Positions 26,960 through 37,446 of a DNA stretch of 64,000 bases are shown piece by piece. Every line of letters begins with the position of its first letter. Positions within the stretch are counted from its first letter, which is position 1. Below the pieces are notes generated by a model, which had not been told where the DNA came from, made no database searches, and saw nothing but the letters and a program-made list of their open reading frames with translations. The stretch spans positions 124,001 to 188,000 of the forward strand of contig NZ_MOAL01000001.1 of assembly GCF_003731765.1 (NCBI RefSeq), read 5' to 3'. This stretch comes from Pseudomonas chlororaphis (GTDB lineage Bacteria > Pseudomonadota > Gammaproteobacteria > Pseudomonadales > Pseudomonadaceae). The position numbers and the translations under genes were made by a program.

Positions 26960-27805
26960 ATGCTTATTGATCAGAAAATCCCCCTAGGCCAGTACATCGC
27001 TGCCTTCGTAGAATGGCTGACGCAACACGGCGCCAGTACATTCGATGCGATTGCCACGACCCTGGAAACGATGATCCACGGTGTGACCTTTGCGCTGACC
27101 TGGTTCAATCCGCTGGCGTTGATCGGCCTGATTGCCTTGCTCGCGCACCTGATTCAACGCAAATGGGGGCTGACGGCGTTTGTTGTCCTGTCGTTCCTGC
27201 TGATTCTCAACCTGGGTTACTGGCAAGAGACGATGGAAACCCTGGCCCAGGTGCTGTTCGCCACCCTGGTCTGCGTGTTGATCGGCGTGCCTCTGGGTAT
27301 CGTCGCCGCGCACAAACCGCTGTTCTACACCATGATGCGCCCGGTGCTCGACCTGATGCAGACCGTGCCCACCTTCGTCTACCTGATTCCAACCCTGACC
27401 CTGTTCGGCCTGGGCGTCGTACCCGGGCTGATTTCCACCGTGGTGTTCGCCATCGCTGCGCCGATCCGCCTGACCTACCTGGGCATCCGCGATGTACCAC
27501 AAGAGTTGATGGACGCCGGCAAGGCCTTTGGCTGCTCGCGCCGTCAGTTGTTGTCGCGCATTGAGTTGCCCCACGCCATGCCGAGCATTGCCGCCGGCAT
27601 TACCCAGTGCATCATGCTGTCGCTGTCGATGGTGGTGATCGCCGCCCTGGTCGGCGCCGACGGCCTGGGCAAGCCTGTGGTCAACGCCTTGAACACCGCC
27701 GACATCGCCCTGGGCTTCGAAGCCGGCCTGGCGATCGTATTGCTGGCAATCATGCTCGATCGCATCTGCAAACAACCTGACGCCAAAGTAGGGGGTGACG
27801 CATGA
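26960..27805 (+). CDS. cbcW: Choline/betaine/carnitine ABC transporter permease
   Basis: A 281-residue ProW-family inner-membrane protein with about six membrane segments and the EAA loop GKAFGCSRRQLLSRIELPHAMPSIAAG typical of binding-protein-dependent permeases. I favour ATG 26960 (MLIDQKIPLGQYI), which matches the family start; ATG 26942 is an alternative adding six residues. Neither has a strong ribosome-binding site. It overlaps cbcV by 4 bp (ATGA), indicating coupling. Confidence 0.9.
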   Translation: MLIDQKIPLGQYIAAFVEWLTQHGASTFDAIATTLETMIHGVTFALTWFNPLALIGLIALLAHLIQRKWGLTAFVVLSFLLILNLGYWQETMETLAQVLFATLVCVLIGVPLGIVAAHKPLFYTMMRPVLDLMQTVPTFVYLIPTLTLFGLGVVPGLISTVVFAIAAPIRLTYLGIRDVPQELMDAGKAFGCSRRQLLSRIELPHAMPSIAAGITQCIMLSLSMVVIAALVGADGLGKPVVNALNTADIALGFEAGLAIVLLAIMLDRICKQPDAKVGGDA

Positions 27806-28980
27806 GCATAATCCGCTTCGATAACGTAGACGTTATCTTCTCCAAGGATCCACGGGAGGCGCTCAAGCTCCTGGATCAAGGCATGACCCGCAACGAAATC
27901 CTGAAGAAAACCGGGCAGATCGTGGGCGTGGAAAAGGCCAGCCTGGACATCGACAAGGGCGAAATCTGCGTGCTGATGGGCCTCTCCGGTTCCGGCAAGT
28001 CGAGTCTCTTGCGCTGTATCAACGGCCTCAACACCGTGAGCCGCGGCCAATTGTTCGTCGAGCATGAAGGGCGGCAGATCGACATCGCCTCCTGCACCCC
28101 GGCCGAGCTGAAAATGATGCGCACCCAGCGCATCGCCATGGTGTTCCAGAAGTTCGCCCTGATGCCCTGGCTGACGGTGCGCGAGAACATCAGTTTCGGC
28201 CTGGAAATGCAGGGCCGACCGGAAAAGGAACGGCGCAAGCTGGTGGACGAAAAGCTGGAGCTGGTGGGCCTGACCCAGTGGCGCAACAAGAAACCCGACG
28301 AGTTGTCCGGCGGCATGCAGCAGCGGGTGGGCCTGGCCCGCGCCCTGGCCATGGATGCCGATATCCTGCTGATGGACGAACCCTTCTCGGCCCTCGACCC
28401 GCTGATCCGCCAGGGCCTGCAGGACGAGCTGCTGGAGCTGCAACGCAAGCTGAGCAAGACCATCGTGTTCGTCAGCCACGACCTGGATGAGGCGCTGAAA
28501 CTGGGCAGCCGTATCGCCATCATGAAAGATGGGCGGATCATCCAGTACAGCAAGCCGGAAGAGATTGTCCTCAACCCGGCGGACGACTATGTGCGCACCT
28601 TCGTCGCCCACACCAACCCACTGAACGTGCTCTGCGGGCGCAGCCTGATGCGCACCCTGGACAACTGCAAGCGGGTCAACGGTTCGGTGTGCCTGGACCC
28701 GGGTGGTGATTCCTGGCTGGACCTAGCCGACGGCAATACCATCAAGGGCGCACGCAAGAACGGCGCGCAAATGGACTTGCAGAACTGGGCTCCGGGCCAG
28801 TCGGTGGAAGGCCTGGATCGCCGCCCGACCCTGGTGGACTCCAACATCGGCATGCGCGACGCCTTGCAGATCCGCTACCAGACCGGCAACAAACTGGTCC
28901 TGCACGACAACCAGCAAGTGGTGGGGATCCTCGGTGACAGCGAGCTCTACCACGCCTTACTCGGCAAGAACCTAGGCTGA
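27802..28980 (+). CDS. cbcV: Choline/betaine/carnitine ABC transporter ATPase
   Basis: A 392-residue ProV/OpuA-type ATPase. Walker A GLSGSGKSS (about 57-65), signature LSGGMQQRVGLARALA, Walker B ILLMDEPFSALD and the H-loop VFVSHDLDEALKL are intact. The C-terminal ~120 residues resemble the CBS-like regulatory module of quaternary-amine transporters. The core transporter is shared by CbcX and CaiX in P. aeruginosa. A strong terminator follows 12 bp after the stop. Confidence 0.95.
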   Translation: MSIIRFDNVDVIFSKDPREALKLLDQGMTRNEILKKTGQIVGVEKASLDIDKGEICVLMGLSGSGKSSLLRCINGLNTVSRGQLFVEHEGRQIDIASCTPAELKMMRTQRIAMVFQKFALMPWLTVRENISFGLEMQGRPEKERRKLVDEKLELVGLTQWRNKKPDELSGGMQQRVGLARALAMDADILLMDEPFSALDPLIRQGLQDELLELQRKLSKTIVFVSHDLDEALKLGSRIAIMKDGRIIQYSKPEEIVLNPADDYVRTFVAHTNPLNVLCGRSLMRTLDNCKRVNGSVCLDPGGDSWLDLADGNTIKGARKNGAQMDLQNWAPGQSVEGLDRRPTLVDSNIGMRDALQIRYQTGNKLVLHDNQQVVGILGDSELYHALLGKNLG

Positions 28981-28992
28981 GGGGCAGACACA

Positions 28993-29024
28993 AAAACGCC
29001 GCGAGCAATCGCGGCGTTTTATTT
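28993..29024 (+). terminator. Intrinsic terminator after cbcV
   Basis: A perfect 12-bp stem AAAACGCCGCGA/TCGCGGCGTTTT with loop GCAA, then ATTTT. It also works toward the minus strand. Confidence 0.92.
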
Positions 29025-29034
29025 TAGCGGCTGT

Positions 29035-29366
29035 GATCGTCGGCAAGCCCGCGCCTACAAAAGCCTTGGGGTTGCCACGACCTTTGTAGGAGCCGGCTTG
29101 CCGGCGAAGCGGTGTTTCAGCAAGACCGCGGTGCAGCCATCGCTGGCAAGCCAGCTCCTACAAGAGCCTTGGGGTTGCCACGACCTTTGTAGGAGCCGGC
29201 TTGCCGGCGAAGCGGTGTTTCAGCAAGACCGCGGTGCAACCATCGCTGGCAAGCCAGCTCCTACAAGAGCCTTGGGGTTGCCACCACCTTTGTAGGAGCC
29301 GGCTTGCCGGCGAGGCGGTGTTTCAGCAAGACCGCGGTGCAACCATCGCTGGCAAGCCAGCGCCTA
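29035..29366. repeat. Three tandem 103-bp REP-pair units between cbcV and betT
   Basis: Three near-identical units begin with CCTTGGGGTTGCCACGACC at 29064, 29167 and 29270 (period 103 bp). Each holds TGTAGGAGCCGGCTTGCCGG facing ATCGCTGGCAAGCCAGCTCC. A partial unit precedes them from 29035. This fills the 393-bp convergent gap; nothing else is seen there. Confidence 0.9.
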
Positions 29367-29373
29367 TCTTGAC

Positions 29374-31371
29374 TCAGCTATAGACACGGCTAAGGAGCTG
29401 CCGATGGCTTTCAAACTGATCGAGCACATCACGGGTGATTTGCTCAGGGGTGAAGCCCATCAAGTCGTACTCCTGGCTGCCGTTGTGCAGGTAAACCTCG
29501 GCGCGGTAGTAGCGCGTGCGCTCTTCCTCGGCGTCGGTGGACTCGCTCGGCGCCGCCAGGTAACCATCCAGGCTTACCTCGTAGACAAAGGGGTTACCCT
29601 CTTCCATCTCGACTCGCACGCCCATGCAACGCTTGGACTTGCCCAGCAGGGTCTGCACATCCAAGCCTTGGGCCCGCAACAGCACCGCCGCCTCTTCAAG
29701 AGCCGGGGTGACCTTTTTATCCATAAAACGCTGCACCACCGACTGGGTCGGTTGCAGGTCCAGCTGGGTCAGTCGCTCGCTGAAACCACGACGACCACGG
29801 GCCGCCAGTTCCGCCTGCTCCAGCTCGATCTGAGTGTCCTGGCGCATGGCCTTGTGCAAGCCGAACATAAAGCACACCAGCACCACCGAGAACGGCAAGC
29901 CGGCCAGCACCACCATGGTTTGCATGGCTTCGAAATTACCGGCAAGCAGCAAGCCGATGGTCACCAGGGTGATGATCACCGACCAGAAAATCCGCAGCCA
30001 ATGGGGGGCGTCTTCATCGACGTTGCCGCCTTTGCACGACAGGTTGGCCATCATCACCGCTCCCGAGTCTGCGGGGGTCAGGAACAGCACGAAGCCGACA
30101 AAAATCGACACGCCGATGACCACTTTCGACGCTGGGTAATGCTCCAACAACTGGTAGATCGCCATGGACGGCTGTTCCAGCGCCGTCTTGCCCAGCTCCA
30201 CCGCCCCTTGGTTCATCACCAGGTCCAGGGCCGAGTTACCGAAGATCGACAGCCACGCCAGGGTGAAGCCCAAGGGAATCAGCAACACGCCCGCCACCAG
30301 CTCACGCACCGTGCGGCCACGGGAAATACGCGCAATGAACATGCCGACGAAAGGGGCCCAGGAAATCCACCAGGCCCAGTAGAACAGGGTCCACAGGCCC
30401 AACCAGCGATCAGACTTTTCGCTGTCGCCTGCATACACATACAAGTCGAAGGTCTTGAGCACCACACCGTTGAGGTAGTCGCCGATGTTCTGCACGAAGC
30501 CATTGAGCAGGTGCAGGGTCGGGCCGCACAGCAAGACAAAGATCAACAGGCCGCTGAACAGCACGATGTTCAGGTTGGACAGGCGGCGGATGCCGTTTTC
30601 CACACCGGACACCGCCGCGATGGTCGCCACGGTGCTCATGACGATGATCACGATCAGCAGGTTGGTGTTGCTATGGGCGATGCCGAACAGGTTTTCCAGG
30701 CCGGACGACACCTGCAACGCGCCGATGCCCAGGTTGGTCACCAGGCCCAGCAGGGTCACGAACATGCCGAAACCGTCCACCGCGTGGCCGGCGGCGCCTT
30801 TGACCCAGCGCTCCCCCACCAGCGGGTACAACGCCGAACGCAAGGCCAGTGGCTGGTTGTGCCGGTAGGCAAAGTACGCCACCGCCAGGCCCACCAAGGC
30901 ATAGATCGCCCAGCCGTGCAGGCCCCAGTGAAGGAACGTCAGCTGCACCGCCTGGCGTGCCGCCAGGTCGCTGCCGGCCACGCCTTCAGGCGGATTGAAG
31001 TAGTGGTCCAAGGGCTCGGAGGCCCCGAAGTACAAGAGCGAAATACCGATCCCCGAGGAGAACAGCATGCCGGCCCAGGCGCCATAGCTGAAATCCGGGG
31101 TGTCTTGCTTGGTCCCCAGCTTGAGCTTGCCGTAAGAGGAAAATGCCAGGCCCACCACAAACACCAGGTAAGCGGCGATCACCACCATGTAGTACCAGCC
31201 GAAGCTGCGAGACAGCCAGGCCTGGGCGATGCCCAGCAGTCTGCCGGCATCTTTCGGGGCGTAGATCAGAATGGCGGTCAACAGCAGGATCAGCGCGGTA
31301 GAGGTGTAGAACACCCAACCGTTGACCCGCACCTTTTCCGGCGGGGTCTTTATAAGAGAGGCAGAACTCAT
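29374..31371 (-). CDS. betT: BCCT-family choline transporter
   Basis: A 665-residue secondary transporter of the betaine/choline/carnitine family. Twelve membrane segments span about residues 20-500; the BCCT signature reads LWTLFYWAWW and the substrate-site region GIGISLLYFGASEPLDHY is intact. A long cytoplasmic C-terminal tail (about 160 residues) is typical of BetT and usually handles osmosensing. ATG 31371 (MSSASLIKTPPEKVRVNGW) matches the family start; an upstream ATG at 31407 adds 12 unusual residues. It is divergent from betIBA, matching PA5375. Confidence 0.93.
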   Translation of the reverse strand: MSSASLIKTPPEKVRVNGWVFYTSTALILLLTAILIYAPKDAGRLLGIAQAWLSRSFGWYYMVVIAAYLVFVVGLAFSSYGKLKLGTKQDTPDFSYGAWAGMLFSSGIGISLLYFGASEPLDHYFNPPEGVAGSDLAARQAVQLTFLHWGLHGWAIYALVGLAVAYFAYRHNQPLALRSALYPLVGERWVKGAAGHAVDGFGMFVTLLGLVTNLGIGALQVSSGLENLFGIAHSNTNLLIVIIVMSTVATIAAVSGVENGIRRLSNLNIVLFSGLLIFVLLCGPTLHLLNGFVQNIGDYLNGVVLKTFDLYVYAGDSEKSDRWLGLWTLFYWAWWISWAPFVGMFIARISRGRTVRELVAGVLLIPLGFTLAWLSIFGNSALDLVMNQGAVELGKTALEQPSMAIYQLLEHYPASKVVIGVSIFVGFVLFLTPADSGAVMMANLSCKGGNVDEDAPHWLRIFWSVIITLVTIGLLLAGNFEAMQTMVVLAGLPFSVVLVCFMFGLHKAMRQDTQIELEQAELAARGRRGFSERLTQLDLQPTQSVVQRFMDKKVTPALEEAAVLLRAQGLDVQTLLGKSKRCMGVRVEMEEGNPFVYEVSLDGYLAAPSESTDAEEERTRYYRAEVYLHNGSQEYDLMGFTPEQITRDVLDQFESHRQLLSRVYS

Positions 31372-31798
31372 TGCACAGATGCTCCAGGCAGTGCGAGAGA
31401 AGGACACAAGGCAACACGGTCCCCGACTAATCGGTTAGTTGGCAGCCGATCGTCGGGTGATATAAAGACACCCCGAAAAAACCCGAAACCGCAGAAACCG
31501 CGTTGCGCACCAGCATCGAAGGTTGGGCATGAACCTACCGTTCAACGCCTGGCCCCCGGAGCGTCCTGCCCCATCAACACGTCCGTTCTCTTGCCGGTCA
31601 ACGCCATGCCACTGGTCGGTTCTGGTTTTTTCAGAGGCCGCTTTTCCGTCGTCTGCGAGCAGGTGAACCCCTCAGGCAGCGACGATTTGTCGCAGAGCTT
31701 ATTCTTTGTTGATTGAACGTTCAATCAAAACAAAATAGACTGGCCCAGTTGCCGACAGCCGTATTACGTCTGCCGGCGGGCCTAAGGAGAGGTGCAAG
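31372..31798. other. betT/betI divergent regulatory region
   Basis: 427 bp without a credible gene. It contains an imperfect palindrome ACTAATCGGTTAGT at 31426-31439 about 55 bp before betT and the perfect BetI-type palindrome at 31709-31728 about 70 bp before betI. The remainder shows no structure I can name. Confidence 0.7.
31709..31728. promoter_or_regulatory. BetI operator, 20-bp perfect palindrome
   Basis: TTGATTGAACGTTCAATCAA is a perfect inverted repeat upstream of betI. BetI (TetR family) represses its own bet operon in the absence of choline by binding palindromes of the ATTGAACGTTCAAT type (family knowledge). Confidence 0.88.
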
Positions 31799-32392
31799 AT
31801 GCCCAAGGTCGGTATGCAACCCATACGCCGCCAGCAATTGATCGAAGCCACGCTACAGGCGGTTGATCAGGTCGGAATGGGGGACGCCAGCATTGCGCTG
31901 ATCGCCCGTTTGGCCGGTGTCTCGAACGGCATCATCAGTCATTACTTTCAGGACAAGAACGGCCTGATCGCCGCCACGATGCGGTACCTGATGAATGTCC
32001 TGATAGAGAACGTCACCGCGCGTCGACTGGCGCTGACAGATGACAGCCCTCGGGCTCATCTGCAGGTGATTATCGAAGGCAACTTCGACGCCAGCCAGGT
32101 CAATGGCCCGGCAATGAAAACCTGGCTGGCCTTCTGGGCCACCAGCATGCACCACCCGTCTTTGCACCGGTTGCAGCGGATCAACGATCACCGCCTGTAT
32201 TCCAACCTGTGCTGCCAGTTCCGCCGCGTTCTGCCTCTGGATGATGCACGCAACGCAGCCCGGGGCCTGGCCGCCCTGATCGACGGATTGTGGTTGCGTG
32301 GCGCGCTGTCGGGAGACGCTTTCGACACGGAGCAGGCGCAGCGAATCGCTTACGAATACATGGATTTCCAATTGGCCAAGCAGGTGAGTTAG
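31799..32392 (+). CDS. betI: Choline-responsive TetR repressor
   Basis: A 197-residue TetR-family protein. The [33 protein letters not shown] (about 32-61) and the BetI-specific start [19 protein letters not shown] are intact. Choline relieves its repression of betIBA in related species. AGGAGAGG lies 5 nt before ATG 31799. betB follows after 108 bp. Confidence 0.96.
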   Translation: MPKVGMQPIRRQQLIEATLQAVDQVGMGDASIALIARLAGVSNGIISHYFQDKNGLIAATMRYLMNVLIENVTARRLALTDDSPRAHLQVIIEGNFDASQVNGPAMKTWLAFWATSMHHPSLHRLQRINDHRLYSNLCCQFRRVLPLDDARNAARGLAALIDGLWLRGALSGDAFDTEQAQRIAYEYMDFQLAKQVS

Positions 32393-32500
32393 AGCCCACA
32401 TAAACGCTCAACCCCTGAACTGCTGCTGATCGGTGTTGCCAGAACCTTAAGGCTCACCCCAGCGGTCAACGCCAACCACTTATGCACTTGCGAGGACTTT

Positions 32501-33973
32501 ATGGCCCGTTTCGAACTGCAAAAACTCTACATTGACGGCGGCTACAGCGACGCTGGCAGCGATGCCACCTTCGACGCCATCAACCCGGCTAACGGTGAAG
32601 TTCTCGCCAAAGTGCAACGTGCCACCCAAGCCGACGTTGAACGCGCCGTGGTCAGCGCCGAAAAAGGCCAGAAAATCTGGGCCGCCATGACCGCCATGGA
32701 GCGTTCGCGCATCCTGCGTCGCGCCGTCGAAATCCTGCGTGAGCGCAACGACGAACTGGCCGCTCTGGAAACCCTGGACACCGGCAAGGCGTTCTCCGAA
32801 ACCAAGTATGTCGACATCGTCACCGGCGCCGACGTGCTGGAATATTACGCAGGCCTGGTGCCCGCCATCGAAGGCGAGCAGATCCCCCTGCGCACCACTT
32901 CTTTCGTCTACACCCGTCGCGAGCCTCTGGGCGTCGTGGCCGGTATCGGCGCCTGGAACTATCCGATCCAGATCGCCCTGTGGAAATCCGCGCCAGCCCT
33001 GGCTGCCGGTAACGCGATGATCTTCAAGCCCAGCGAAGTCACCTCGCTGACCACCCTGAAACTGGCCGAGATCTACACCGAAGCCGGCGTTCCGGATGGC
33101 GTGTTCAACGTTCTCACCGGCAGCGGCCGTGAAGTCGGCACCTGGCTGACCGAGCACCCGCGCATCGAAAAAATCTCCTTCACCGGCGGCACCGACACCG
33201 GCAAGAAAGTCATGGCCAGCGCTTCCAGCTCCTCGCTGAAAGACGTGACCATGGAACTGGGCGGCAAGTCCCCGCTGATCATTTTCGACGACGCCGACCT
33301 GGATCGCGCCGCCGACACCGCCATGATGGCCAACTTCTACAGCTCGGGTCAGGTCTGCACCAACGGCACTCGTGTGTTCGTACCGAGCCACCTGAAAGCC
33401 GCGTTCGAAGCCAAGATCGTTGAACGTGTAGCGCGCATCCGCATCGGCAACCCGGAAGACGAAAACACCAACTTCGGTCCGCTGGTGAGCTTCGCCCACA
33501 TGGAAAGCGTGCTGGGCTACATCGCCAAGGGCAAGGAAGAAGGCGCCCGCGTACTGTGCGGCGGCGAACGCCTGACCGAAGGCGAATTCGCCAAAGGCGC
33601 CTTTGTTGCACCGACCGTATTCACCGACTGCACCGACGAGATGACCATCGTCCGCGAAGAAATATTCGGCCCGGTGATGGCGATCCTGACTTACGAAACC
33701 GAAGAAGAAGTCATCCGTCGTGCCAACGACACCGACTTCGGCCTCGCTGCCGGCCTGGTCACCAAAGACCTGAACCGTGCCCACCGCGTGATTCATCAAC
33801 TCGAAGCCGGTATCTGCTGGATCAACGCCTGGGGCGAATCCGACGCCAAGATGCCAGTCGGCGGCTACAAGCAGTCGGGCGTGGGCCGTGAAAACGGGAT
33901 CAGCTCGCTGAACAATTTCACCCGCATCAAGTCGGTACAGGTCGAGCTGGGCGATTACGTCTCGGTGTTCTGA
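32501..33973 (+). CDS. betB: Betaine aldehyde dehydrogenase
   Basis: A 490-residue aldehyde dehydrogenase that converts betaine aldehyde to glycine betaine with NAD(P). The catalytic cysteine C286 ([11 protein letters not shown]) and general base E252 (MELGGKSPL) are at the positions of P. aeruginosa BADH. Codon use is biased toward highly expressed genes (few rare codons). GAGGA precedes the start. Second gene of betIBA. Confidence 0.98.
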   Translation: MARFELQKLYIDGGYSDAGSDATFDAINPANGEVLAKVQRATQADVERAVVSAEKGQKIWAAMTAMERSRILRRAVEILRERNDELAALETLDTGKAFSETKYVDIVTGADVLEYYAGLVPAIEGEQIPLRTTSFVYTRREPLGVVAGIGAWNYPIQIALWKSAPALAAGNAMIFKPSEVTSLTTLKLAEIYTEAGVPDGVFNVLTGSGREVGTWLTEHPRIEKISFTGGTDTGKKVMASASSSSLKDVTMELGGKSPLIIFDDADLDRAADTAMMANFYSSGQVCTNGTRVFVPSHLKAAFEAKIVERVARIRIGNPEDENTNFGPLVSFAHMESVLGYIAKGKEEGARVLCGGERLTEGEFAKGAFVAPTVFTDCTDEMTIVREEIFGPVMAILTYETEEEVIRRANDTDFGLAAGLVTKDLNRAHRVIHQLEAGICWINAWGESDAKMPVGGYKQSGVGRENGISSLNNFTRIKSVQVELGDYVSVF

Positions 33974-34122
33974 GCAGCCGCAAGCAACTAGCGACAAGCT
34001 GCAAGCAAAGGCCAAGGCATTTGCTTGCAGCGACCACCCGACTCTCAGAGAGCCTAATCGCTCACTGTTTTTCTCTTGCAGCTTGAAGCGTGAAGCTTGT
34101 CGCTGCATCCGGAGGATGCTTC
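33974..34122. repeat. Imperfect inverted repeats (GCAAGCTGCAAG type) between betB and betA
   Basis: The 149-bp gap contains GCGACAAGCTGCAAGCAAAGG, and facing it GAAGCTTGTCGCTGCA near the betA ribosome-binding site, so the two ends can pair. Such 'ACAAGCTGCAAGC' repeats recur in Pseudomonas intergenic DNA, with another copy at 38785-38817. Confidence 0.5.
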
Positions 34123-35820
34123 ATGGAATACGACTACATCATTGTGGGTGCCGGCTCTGCCGGTAACACCCTGGCGACCCGTCTGACTGAAGACGCCGGC
34201 GTCACTGTCCTGCTGCTGGAAGCCGGCGGCCCGGACTACCGTTTCGACTTCCGCACCCAGATGCCGGCGGCCCTGGCGTTCCCGCTGCAAGGCCGTCGCT
34301 ACAACTGGGCCTACGAAACCGATCCAGAGCCGCACATGGACGGTCGTCGCATGGAATGCGGTCGCGGCAAGGGCTTGGGCGGCTCGTCGCTGATCAACGG
34401 CATGTGCTACATCCGCGGCAACGCCATGGACTACGACAACTGGGCCAAGCTGCCAGGTCTTGAAGACTGGGACTACCTCAACTGCCTGCCGTACTTCAGA
34501 AAAGCGGAAACCCGTGACATCGGTCCCAACGACTACCACGGTGGCGAAGGCCCGGTCAGCGTGACCACGCCCAAAGCCGGCAACAACCCGCTGTTCCACG
34601 CCATGGTCGAAGCCGGCGTGCAGGCCGGTTACCCGCGCACCGAAGACTTGAACGGCTACCAGCAGGAAGGCTTCGGTCCGATGGACCGCACCGTCACCCC
34701 TAGAGGTCGTCGCGCCAGCACCGCCCGCGGCTACCTCGACGTGGCCAAACAGCGTTCGACCCTGACCATCGTCACCCACGCCCTGACCGACAAAGTCCTG
34801 TTTGAAGGCAAGCGTGCCGTAGGCGTGCGTTACCTGGTCGGCGCCGCCGAAGAACGCGTGGAAGCCCGCGCGCGCAAGGAAGTGCTGGTGTGCAGCGGTG
34901 CAATCGCCTCGCCACAACTGCTGCAACGCTCCGGCGTCGGCCCGGCCAAGCTCCTGGAAAGCCTGGACATCCCGGTGGTCCACGACCTGCCGGGCGTGGG
35001 TGAAAACCTGCAGGACCACCTGGAGCTGTACCTGCAATACGCCTGCACCCAGCCAGTCTCGCTGTACCCATCGCTGCTGTGGTGGAACCAGCCGGCCATC
35101 GGTGCCGAGTGGCTGTTCAACGGCACCGGTATCGGCGCCAGCAACCAGTTCGAAGCCGGTGGTTTCATCCGTACCCGCGAAGAGTTCGAATGGCCGAACA
35201 TCCAGTACCACTTCCTGCCGGTGGCGATTAACTACAACGGCAGCAACGGGGTAAAAGAGCACGGCTTCCAGGCGCACATGGGCTCCATGCGTTCGCCGAG
35301 CCGTGGCCGCGTGCAACTTAAGTCCAAGGACCCGCGCCAGCACCCAAGCATCCTCTTCAACTACATGGCCACCGAGCAGGACTGGCAGGAATTCCGCGAC
35401 GGCATCCGCCTGACCCGGGAAATCATGCAACAGCCAGCGCTGGACCCATACCGTGGCCGCGAAATCAGCCCGGGCATCGAAGTGCAGACCGACGAGCAAC
35501 TGGATACTTTCATCCGCGAGCACGCCGAAACCGCGTTCCACCCGTCCTGCTCGTGCAAGATGGGCACCGACGAGATGGCCGTGGTCGATGGCGAAGGTCG
35601 CGTGCATGGCATGCAAGGTCTGCGCGTCGTGGATGCCTCGATCATGCCGATCATCACCACCGGCAACCTCAACGCACCGACGATCATGATCGCCGAGAAA
35701 ATCGCCGACAAGATCCGTGGTCGCCAGCCGCTGCCACGCAGCACTGCCGACTACTACGTGGCCGGTGAAGCACCGGTACGTGGCAAGCCGCTGCGTGAAG
35801 TGAGCCCGACCGCGCAGTAA
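34123..35820 (+). CDS. betA: Choline dehydrogenase
   Basis: A 565-residue FAD-dependent GMC oxidoreductase, oxidising choline to betaine aldehyde and on to glycine betaine at the membrane. The FAD motif GAGSAG is at 9-14; GMC signature 1 is [20 protein letters not shown] and signature 2 is [16 protein letters not shown]. The catalytic His-Asn region lies in HPSCSCKMG...[16 protein letters not shown]. The frame opens at 34090 but ATG 34123 with GGAGG 8 nt upstream gives the family start [11 protein letters not shown]. Confidence 0.97.
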   Translation: MEYDYIIVGAGSAGNTLATRLTEDAGVTVLLLEAGGPDYRFDFRTQMPAALAFPLQGRRYNWAYETDPEPHMDGRRMECGRGKGLGGSSLINGMCYIRGNAMDYDNWAKLPGLEDWDYLNCLPYFRKAETRDIGPNDYHGGEGPVSVTTPKAGNNPLFHAMVEAGVQAGYPRTEDLNGYQQEGFGPMDRTVTPRGRRASTARGYLDVAKQRSTLTIVTHALTDKVLFEGKRAVGVRYLVGAAEERVEARARKEVLVCSGAIASPQLLQRSGVGPAKLLESLDIPVVHDLPGVGENLQDHLELYLQYACTQPVSLYPSLLWWNQPAIGAEWLFNGTGIGASNQFEAGGFIRTREEFEWPNIQYHFLPVAINYNGSNGVKEHGFQAHMGSMRSPSRGRVQLKSKDPRQHPSILFNYMATEQDWQEFRDGIRLTREIMQQPALDPYRGREISPGIEVQTDEQLDTFIREHAETAFHPSCSCKMGTDEMAVVDGEGRVHGMQGLRVVDASIMPIITTGNLNAPTIMIAEKIADKIRGRQPLPRSTADYYVAGEAPVRGKPLREVSPTAQ

Positions 35821-35827
35821 GCAACAT

Positions 35828-35857
35828 CGGCGTCGACCGCAAGGGTCGGCGCCGTTT
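35828..35857 (+). terminator. Possible terminator after betA
   Basis: CGGCGTCGACC-GCAAG-GGTCGGCGCCG forms an 11-bp stem with one G-T pair, followed only by TTT, so it is a weak candidate. Confidence 0.5.
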
Positions 35858-35937
35858 CACCTCGTTGCCCCCGCCTCATTCCCCCGCTTGATCCTGCGCC
35901 CTTCAGCGGCCTAATCTAGTCGCCTTCCCCAAAGCTC

Positions 35938-35962
35938 CTGTAGGAGCCGGCATGCCGGCGAT
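35938..35962. repeat. Solitary REP before the TldD-like gene
   Basis: CTGTAGGAGCCGGCATGCCG without a facing partner, 40 bp before the start of the TldD-like gene. Confidence 0.65.
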
Positions 35963-36003
35963 CAAAGCCAGGCAGCCCCCGCGTGTCACAAGGAGGTCCC
36001 CGC

Positions 36004-37446
36004 ATGTTCGACTTTCACCCCCAGCTCAAGCAGCGCTTCGCTGCCTTGCGCACGGGCGCCGAATTCTTTTCCCTGCGTTACGTGCGCGAGTCGGGCCAGT
36101 ACCTCTCGGTGCGCAAGAACGTCGCGGAACCGCCCAGCCTGAGACGCGACGAAGGCGCCATGCTCACCGTGCGTGTGAAGGGTGTCGAAGCCTATGCGGC
36201 CACCAACGACCTGTCCCAGACCGGGCTCCAGGCCGCCCTGGAGCGCGCCGAACAGCAAGCCCGGCTAATCGCCGACCACGCCCTGTTGGACCTGCGCCAG
36301 CAAGCGGTTTCCAGTGATCGGGCTGATTATTTTTCGCCGAACCTAGAGCAGCCCTTCCCGTCTCTCAGCGAGTGCTACCAACTGCTGGGGGAAGAATCGG
36401 CCTCGGTGCCCCGGGACGACCGCCTGGTGAACTGGCAAGTGAGCATTGGCATCACCCACGTCGAGCAGATTTACCTCAACAGCGCCGGCGCCGAACTGCG
36501 CCAGGCCCAGCGCTTTGTCTACCCCGGCCTGGACGTGACCGCCTACGACGGCAATGACAGCCAGACCCGCAGCCTCGGCCGCGATAACTTCGGCCAGCAG
36601 GGCGGCGCCGATGTGATCAGCCGTTGCGGCCTGCAAGGCGCCGCGCCCCACGTGGCCGACCAGGCCCTGCAATTACTGCTGGCGCCCAACACGCCCCAGG
36701 GCCCACGGGACCTGCTGCTGATGCCTGACCAGATGATGCTGCAGATCCACGAGTCCATCGGCCACCCCCTGGAACTGGACAGGATCCTCGGCGACGAGCG
36801 CAATTACGCTGGCACCAGCTTCGTCAAGACCAGCGACTTCGGCCACCTGCAATACGGCTCCAGCCTGCTCAACGTGACGTTCGACCCGGACATCCCCGAA
36901 CAGCTCGCCAGCTACGGCCATGACGACGACGGCAGCGCCGCCAGCAAACAATTCCTGATCCGCGAAGGCCTGCTGGTCCGCCCCCTCGGCGGCGCCCTCT
37001 CGCAATACCGGGCCGGCCTCGACGGCGTGGCCAACAGCCGCGCCTGCAGCTGGAACCGCCCCCCCATCGACCGCATGGCCAACCTCAATATCGAGCCAGG
37101 GGACCAGCCCCTGGAGCAACTGATCGGCAACATCGAGCACGGCATCCTGATGTCCACCAACCGTTCCTGGTCCATCGACGACGCACGCAACAAATTCCAG
37201 TTCGGCTGCGAATGGGGCCAACTGATCGAAAACGGTGAACTCAAGGGCGTGGTGAAGAACCCCAACTACCGGGGCATCTCCGCGCGTTTCTGGGGCAACC
37301 TCAGCGCCGTGGGCGATGCCGGCACCTTCAAGGTCCTGGGCACGCCGAATTGCGGCAAGGGCGAACCGAACCAGGTGATCCGCGTCGGCCATGCCTCGCC
37401 AGCCTGCGTGTTCAGCAAGATTGATGTATTCGGAGGAGACGCCTGA
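36004..37446 (+). CDS. TldD-like metallopeptidase subunit (paralogous)
   Basis: A 480-residue protein of the TldD/PmbA family, which forms a heterodimeric zinc protease with a gated internal chamber. The zinc motif is IHESIGHPLELDRI (H249-E250...H254), and the third ligand cysteine is visible in GTPNCGKGEP (C450). So this is the catalytic subunit. AAGGAGG precedes ATG 36004. It overlaps the TldE-like partner by 1 bp. It differs from canonical TldD (HEAIGHGLEGD), so it is probably a divergent paralog; substrate unknown. Confidence 0.85.
   Translation: MFDFHPQLKQRFAALRTGAEFFSLRYVRESGQYLSVRKNVAEPPSLRRDEGAMLTVRVKGVEAYAATNDLSQTGLQAALERAEQQARLIADHALLDLRQQAVSSDRADYFSPNLEQPFPSLSECYQLLGEESASVPRDDRLVNWQVSIGITHVEQIYLNSAGAELRQAQRFVYPGLDVTAYDGNDSQTRSLGRDNFGQQGGADVISRCGLQGAAPHVADQALQLLLAPNTPQGPRDLLLMPDQMMLQIHESIGHPLELDRILGDERNYAGTSFVKTSDFGHLQYGSSLLNVTFDPDIPEQLASYGHDDDGSAASKQFLIREGLLVRPLGGALSQYRAGLDGVANSRACSWNRPPIDRMANLNIEPGDQPLEQLIGNIEHGILMSTNRSWSIDDARNKFQFGCEWGQLIENGELKGVVKNPNYRGISARFWGNLSAVGDAGTFKVLGTPNCGKGEPNQVIRVGHASPACVFSKIDVFGGDA

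Noticed and set aside
29035..29366. CRISPR array
   Set aside because: The repeats are 103 bp with no unique spacers and consist of REP palindromes; no cas genes are present.
29404..31716. Open frame of about 770 codons opposite betT
   Set aside because: Gln/His/Arg-rich translation of the antisense of a BCCT transporter; no domain.
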